DNA of 11,332 nucleotides, from the NCBI GenBank assembly GCA_020846515.1, contig JADLDX010000120.1, positions 1 through 11,332 of the forward strand, read 5' to 3'. Position numbers and translations under genes: made by a program. The notes beneath the pieces were generated by a model. The model was not told where the DNA came from. It saw only the letters and a program-made list of their open reading frames with translations, and did not search any database. Below are positions 7,755 through 11,332 of the stretch, piece by piece. This DNA is from Pirellulaceae bacterium. Its GTDB lineage: Bacteria; Planctomycetota; Planctomycetia; Pirellulales; Pirellulaceae. Position 1 is the stretch's first letter; each line of letters opens with the position of its first letter.

Positions 7755-8027
7755 ATGGAAATCGATCTGACGACACCCGCGCTGCTGTTCTCGACGATAT
7801 CGCTCTTGCTGCTGGCTTACACCAATCGATTTTTGGCTTTGGCAACCATCATTCGCAAGCTGCACGCCGACCACCAGTCATCGCCCAGTCCCGTCTTCAC
7901 TTTAGAGATTTCGAACCTGCGCCGACGCATCAACCTTATTCGCGATATGCAGACTTTGGGAGTCGGCAGTTTGCTGTGTTGCACGTTGTGCATGGCAGCC
8001 CTGTTTGCCGGTTGGCTGGCAAAGTGA
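7755..8027 (+). CDS. DUF2721 membrane protein, N-terminal part before a frameshift
   Basis: The 90-residue product matches the first two thirds of DUF2721 proteins, which are normally about 125-140 residues with three membrane helices. Visible are LTTPALLFSTISLLLLAYTN (first helix, about 7-28), FLALATIIRKLHA, the basic linker ISNLRRRINLIRDMQTLGV and a second helix at about 66-88. The frame ends at TGA 8025 immediately after the second helix, and the missing third helix continues in the -1 frame. The function of DUF2721 is unknown; it is an inner-membrane protein. ATG 7755 has a good AAGGA site. As encoded, the product would lack its third helix and conserved C-terminus. It may be a pseudogene, a sequencing error, or a frameshifted but expressed gene. 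Confidence 0.85.
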   Translation: MEIDLTTPALLFSTISLLLLAYTNRFLALATIIRKLHADHQSSPSPVFTLEISNLRRRINLIRDMQTLGVGSLLCCTLCMAALFAGWLAK

Positions 8028-8137
8028 TCTTCGCCTGTAGCCTATTGATGATGGTCGGTTCGCTAACCTTGTCGATCATTGAGATCCGCATGTCGGTAGG
8101 TGCCTTGGATGTGCACCTACGCGACATGGAGCAATAA
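8024..8137 (+). pseudogene. DUF2721 C-terminal part in the -1 frame
   Basis: Read from GTG 8024, this frame gives VIFACSLLMMVGSLTLSIIE followed by IRMSVGALDVHLRDMEQ, then TAA. That is the third helix and the conserved tail (IxxSxxALxxxLxDxE) of DUF2721, exactly what the upstream frame lacks. One extra A in the AAA run at 8021-8023 would join the halves into a protein of about 127 residues through Ala-Lys-Val-Ile. The surrounding CTG GCA AAG is not a good tandem-slip heptamer, so programmed -1 frameshifting is less likely than a one-base deletion or a sequencing error. The longer open frame upstream in this phase (from 7664) is a shadow of the true gene. Confidence 0.8.
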
Positions 8138-8140
8138 GGA

Positions 8141-8154
8141 GTTAGCAGTTAGCA
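8141..8154. repeat. Tandem heptamer GTTAGCA x2
   Basis: GTTAGCA is directly repeated in the 32-base gap between the convergent DUF2721 and Gfo/Idh/MocA genes. It is too short to interpret; no hairpin terminator is visible in this gap. Confidence 0.5.
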
Positions 8155-8169
8155 GGAGCGAGGGAACGA

Positions 8170-9555
8170 TCAAACGCTCACGTTGATTTCGTAGCCTTTG
8201 CGTTGTTCGCGACCCATCCACTGGGCTGCGTCCGCATCACCAACGATCATTTGTTTTTGAGAGTCCCAGTTGATTTTGCGTCCCAGTCGAATGGCGATGT
8301 TGGCCAAATGGCACGTGGTCATCGCTCGGTGGTGGCTGTGAACATCCGAAATCGGTTGCTTGCGAGCCTTAATCGATTCCACGAAGTTCTCGAAGTGCAT
8401 CCGCGGAATCTTGCCGCCGTAGACTTTTTCCAACGCATCTTCTGGTAGTGGATTGTCCTTAAGCGCGTCGATGACACCGCCCTTGATACTACCGCGACTG
8501 ACGTGAAAGCGACCATCAGTACCTTCAAATAAAATGCCATTGCCGTCTGGTGACTTGGATACGATGTGCATTTCAACGTCATTGGGGCACATAACCGTCA
8601 CATCGAATTCCGTAGCCGTGTTGTACTGGTCATCACGAGTTGGCAAGCCGCCTTTGAATTCGACGGGGTGCTTGGCGATGCCTTCCAAACTGAGCGGGCC
8701 CGATTTATCCATGCCCATCGCCCAACTGGCGATGTCCACATGGTGTGCGCCCCAGTCCGTCATCTTGCCACCGGAATATTCATACCACCAACGGAATTCG
8801 TAATGGCAGCGTGAATTGCCCCAGCGTCCTTCGGTGGATTTGAAGCGGAAGTCGACCAACGGAGCCTGACCCAACCAGCGTTCCCAATTCAATCCCGCTG
8901 GCACATCGGCTGTCGGAATCATGCCGCTGGTTGGAGCGCCACCTATATCGCAAGTGACCTTCTTGATCTTGCCAATTCGGCCAGCCCGAATGATGGCCAC
9001 CGCTTGAATGAATCGCTGATTCATTTCCGTTCGTTGTTGGGTACCTACTTGAAACACGCGTTTGGTTTCATCCAGCACCTTGACGATCTGTTTGCCTTCG
9101 TTGATGGTCAACGTCAGTGGCTTTTCGCAGTAGATGTCTTTACCGGCCTGCATGGCCTCGATGGCAATCTTCGAATGCCAGTGATCGGGGGTGACGATAG
9201 TCACCACATCGATGTCCTTGCGATCCAAGATCTGTCGATAGTCTTCATAGGCATCGACAGTATATTCACGCCCCGATTTGGATTGGGCGTCCAGCATCAT
9301 TTTTCGACCCTCAGCCATGTGATTGGCATCGACATCGCACACGGCGATCACGTCACCAAACTGCTTCGCTTGACTGACCACTGCTTTCCACCGATCTCCG
9401 GTCCCGATGCAGCCGATGCGCAAACGTTCGTTCGGACTGGCTGCTGCTTGCTGAGCCAACGATTGCGAGGACGTTCCGACACCGGCGAACATCGCGCCCG
9501 CAGCAGCGGCGGAGGTAACCTGCAAAAATTCACGACGACTGGCTGATGATCTCAT
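8170..9555 (-). CDS. Gfo/Idh/MocA-family oxidoreductase with Tat signal
   Basis: A 461-residue probable NAD(P)-dependent sugar or sugar-alcohol oxidoreductase. Residues 6-12 read SRREFLQ, a twin-arginine signal, followed by an alanine-rich hydrophobic stretch (14-25), so it is exported folded with its cofactor or anchored in the periplasm. The Rossmann fold begins at 46-53 (RIGCIGTG), with CDVD ending the second strand (73-76), TPDHWH (122-127) and the family motif CEKP (143-146). The C-terminal substrate domain holds [12 protein letters not shown] (267-278), containing the likely active-site Asp/His region. The WERWLGQAP and [12 protein letters not shown] motifs are typical of the large planctomycete and Bacteroidetes expansions of this family, whose substrates are mostly unknown. 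The start at ATG 9555 is chosen because it places the Tat motif at the N-terminus and is preceded by GGAG ten bases upstream; the open frame continues to 9642 without a plausible signal. The lipoprotein gene lies 174 bases upstream on the same strand. Confidence 0.93.
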   Translation of the reverse strand: MRSSASRREFLQVTSAAAAGAMFAGVGTSSQSLAQQAAASPNERLRIGCIGTGDRWKAVVSQAKQFGDVIAVCDVDANHMAEGRKMMLDAQSKSGREYTVDAYEDYRQILDRKDIDVVTIVTPDHWHSKIAIEAMQAGKDIYCEKPLTLTINEGKQIVKVLDETKRVFQVGTQQRTEMNQRFIQAVAIIRAGRIGKIKKVTCDIGGAPTSGMIPTADVPAGLNWERWLGQAPLVDFRFKSTEGRWGNSRCHYEFRWWYEYSGGKMTDWGAHHVDIASWAMGMDKSGPLSLEGIAKHPVEFKGGLPTRDDQYNTATEFDVTVMCPNDVEMHIVSKSPDGNGILFEGTDGRFHVSRGSIKGGVIDALKDNPLPEDALEKVYGGKIPRMHFENFVESIKARKQPISDVHSHHRAMTTCHLANIAIRLGRKINWDSQKQMIVGDADAAQWMGREQRKGYEINVSV

Positions 9556-9626
9556 GTGGGAGATGCTCCAAGTGGATGAGGTAAGTAGTGGAGGAGGTGG
9601 TTGAATTTCTGGGGGGGTAATCTTTG

Positions 9627-9658
9627 CCGCACGCGTGGCCACACGGCGCCGAGTGCGG
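9627..9658. other. Inverted repeat between the lipoprotein and oxidoreductase genes
   Basis: CCGCAC (9627-9632) and GTGCGG (9653-9658) are inverted arms enclosing a second small stem, CGTG-GCCA-CACG (9634-9645). The element lies in the 174-base gap downstream of the lipoprotein stop and upstream of the oxidoreductase start. On the - strand it is not followed by a T tract, so it is at best a weak terminator; an operator or 5'-leader structure is equally possible. Confidence 0.35.
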
Positions 9659-9729
9659 TTTGTTCACTCAGACGCCGTCGAATTATCGGCAGACATTCGC
9701 TTTGAGCAAGCGAGCGTGTTTTAGGAGGG

Positions 9730-11332
9730 TTATTTGTAAGCCGGCAAGAGGGGGCTGAGTACAAACTCGCGATCCTCAGGCGTACCGCTGACGAAGGCCA
9801 ATCCATTGCCGCCGGCAGTTAGCTGATAACCAGCATCGCGTTCCTCATCGTTGAGCAAACCGATGGAATGGAATAGTTTAATTTCCATGAGGATTGGCAA
9901 AATGTCTTTGGTTTTCTTCTCGATCAGAGACTTGATACGCGCCTGAGCATGTACGGGCTGCAGTTTGGGCAAGTCAACGAATTTGAGCCCCTCGACCTTG
10001 CGGAACAGATTCGTCAGTTGTTTGGCCACATCATCGCTATCGCCTTTCATGGCCATAGCTCGATCCACCTTCATGTTATTGAGGGTAGTCGTCGCGCCAA
10101 CGGCGGCTTGGTCTTTGGCGGCAATCAACTTTAGCCGGGTGTCGTTACTGATACCGTTGCGTTGACCTTTAACTTCAACTTCGAAGATAAACAGGTAGTC
10201 GACACCTTCTGCCTCAGCTTTGCCAGCCAGTTCGCTTTGACTGCCCGTCCCCAAATACAACAGTCCGGGCACCATCTGTTTGCCCGGCACGGCTCGCTCG
10301 CGCAGCGCTGGGTCAGCAGATGCCAAAGGAGTTCCATCGGGGCCCATACCTGGCATGCCCGCCATACCGCCAGGCATGCCGCTCATGTCTCCCATCATGC
10401 CAGGGCTCATGCCCTCCATACCCATGCCCATGCCCATTCCCATAGCGTTGGCCATACCAGCAGGTCGGACGACAGGAACTATAGTCTCAATATCCTTGAA
10501 GATCGTGCCAAAGCCACCACCATCCCAAGCCGTTTCAAACGTCTTGATAAAGTCTTCTCCAAAGCGCCCCGTCAAGTCACCAAAGTTCTTCTGTGAACCT
10601 TGAGCACCACCGGAAGCACCTGGCATACCGCTCATTCCCATATTCATTTCCGAGCCGCCGCCATTTTGGCCATTGTTGGCAAAGGGCGTTCGTCCGATCG
10701 GCTTGTAGTCTTGTATATTCCCAGGCGCTTTTAGATCTACGCCGACGGCAAATCGAAGCGTCATCGCCAGTTTGCGAAGACTGGGTGACCAGCGGACTTG
10801 TTGCAACAATCCAGCTGCGTCTGCGTCGTTGGCCAGTATTTCAGCGATGGCATATTGTTCAGCTGCTACTTCTTTTCCAATAGCAAACGCATATTGGGCC
10901 TTGGACATGTAGTCAGCATCTTCGGCTGGCGCAGGATCTTCGAAAGCTGGCCCACCCATGCCCATACCTGGCATACCCATACCTGGCATACCCATCCCCG
11001 GCATGCCCATGGTCGGGTCGCTCATGCCTGGCATAGCACCCATCGCAGAGTAATCAGGCGGGGTCATCATCGACATATCGCCTCCCGCTGGCATCATGCC
11101 CATTCCTTCCATGTTGGTCGCATCTCCCGGCATGCCACCCGGCATCCCCGCATCACCCATTGCGGCACCGGAACCGTCGGTGGTCGTCGGATCTGCGGCC
11201 ATCATGTCGCCGGGCATCTCGTCGCCGGGCATGCCCATGGCCGGAGCTGGCGCTGAATCCGCCGGGCTGCTCGCGGTCGAGGATGTATCGCCACCGCCAC
11301 CGCCACCACAGCCTGGCAGGATCAGTCCCAAA
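9730..11332 (-). CDS. Met/Gly/Pro-rich lipoprotein, N-terminus cut by the window edge
   Basis: At least 533 residues are encoded and the frame is open to the right edge; the first start-like codon (TTG 11331) lies inside the signal peptide, so the real start is outside. The visible N-terminus reads LILPGC, a lipobox ending at Cys8, followed by six glycines: a probable lipoprotein tethered to a membrane. Three segments are strongly enriched in Gly, Met and Pro (about 32-126, 226-245 and 292-330), including GMPGM repeats. Between them lie ordinary folded regions: 140-215 (helical), 246-290, and a C-terminal domain at about 343-533 with the pattern LLYLGTG, EGVDYLFIFEVEV and a helix-rich end. 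I do not recognise the family. The EGVDYLFIFEVEV strand vaguely recalls periplasmic lipoproteins that assess a partner protein, but this is not evidence of function. Methionine-rich linkers in exported proteins can bind copper or act as oxidant sinks; this is speculative here. The oxidoreductase gene follows 174 bases downstream. Confidence 0.8.
   Translation of the reverse strand, partial: LGLILPGCGGGGGGDTSSTASSPADSAPAPAMGMPGDEMPGDMMAADPTTTDGSGAAMGDAGMPGGMPGDATNMEGMGMMPAGGDMSMMTPPDYSAMGAMPGMSDPTMGMPGMGMPGMGMPGMGMGGPAFEDPAPAEDADYMSKAQYAFAIGKEVAAEQYAIAEILANDADAAGLLQQVRWSPSLRKLAMTLRFAVGVDLKAPGNIQDYKPIGRTPFANNGQNGGGSEMNMGMSGMPGASGGAQGSQKNFGDLTGRFGEDFIKTFETAWDGGGFGTIFKDIETIVPVVRPAGMANAMGMGMGMGMEGMSPGMMGDMSGMPGGMAGMPGMGPDGTPLASADPALRERAVPGKQMVPGLLYLGTGSQSELAGKAEAEGVDYLFIFEVEVKGQRNGISNDTRLKLIAAKDQAAVGATTTLNNMKVDRAMAMKGDSDDVAKQLTNLFRKVEGLKFVDLPKLQPVHAQARIKSLIEKKTKDILPILMEIKLFHSIGLLNDEERDAGYQLTAGGNGLAFVSGTPEDREFVLSPLLPAYK
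10961..11005 (-). repeat. 15-bp tandem repeat encoding GMPGM units
   Basis: The plus-strand unit CCCATACCTGGCATA occurs exactly at 10961-10975 and 10976-10990, and in a diverged form at 10991-11005. On the coding strand it gives repeated Met-Pro-Gly-Met-Gly. Shorter CCCATG hexamers at about 10420-10445 encode a second Gly-Met run in the same gene. The units are in frame. Confidence 0.85.

Noticed and set aside
8019..8027. Programmed -1 frameshifting in the DUF2721 gene
   Set aside because: GGCAAAG does not allow tandem slippage, and no stimulatory structure was evident; a base deletion is simpler.
9556..9642. Upstream extension of the oxidoreductase frame
   Set aside because: The proline-rich extension would bury the twin-arginine motif; ATG 9555 has a GGAG site and puts the Tat signal first.
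10162..11256. Long plus-strand open frames opposite the lipoprotein gene, rich in His, Ala and Arg
   Set aside because: They mirror the Met/Gly/Pro repeats on the other strand and show no independent start signals or family resemblance.

Overview
This 11.3-kb window looks like chromosomal DNA of a planctomycete, most likely Pirellulaceae-like. The evidence is a Tat-exported Gfo/Idh/MocA oxidoreductase, a secreted DUF5077/DUF3472 protein, a SUI1/YciH protein with an N-terminal cysteine cluster, long lineage-specific GTPases and a Met/Gly/Pro-rich lipoprotein. GC content is moderate. The taxonomic call is inference from gene content. I see no rRNA, tRNA, CRISPR array, transposase or phage gene, and no gene-free stretch longer than about 300 bases.

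Bases 1-5138 (+ strand) hold three consecutive, tightly packed genes that each look like a P-loop GTPase. The first is cut by the left window edge: it shows G3-like and G4-like motifs, a long helical region and a hydrophobic segment. The second overlaps it by an ATGA junction and has a clear P-loop, a DTPG motif and two C-terminal transmembrane segments. The third, 30 bases downstream, is a paralogue of the tRNA-modification GTPase MnmE with an intact G domain but no C-terminal Cys-Ile-Gly-Lys motif and a shortened C-terminal helical part. Together they look like a co-translated membrane GTPase module and are the best candidate here for an undescribed system.

Bases 5178-7186 (+) hold a DUF1801/YdeI-type cytoplasmic protein and an exported DUF5077-DUF3472 protein. 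They converge on a SUI1/YciH-like gene (7279-7614, -). The junction carries two copies of a 27-base palindromic repeat, one of which includes the SUI1 stop codon.

Bases 7755-8137 (+) hold a DUF2721 membrane protein split by a -1 frameshift at an AAA run. Bases 8170-11332 (-) hold the Gfo/Idh/MocA oxidoreductase and, upstream of it, a large lipoprotein with Met/Gly/Pro-rich repeats whose start lies past the right window edge.
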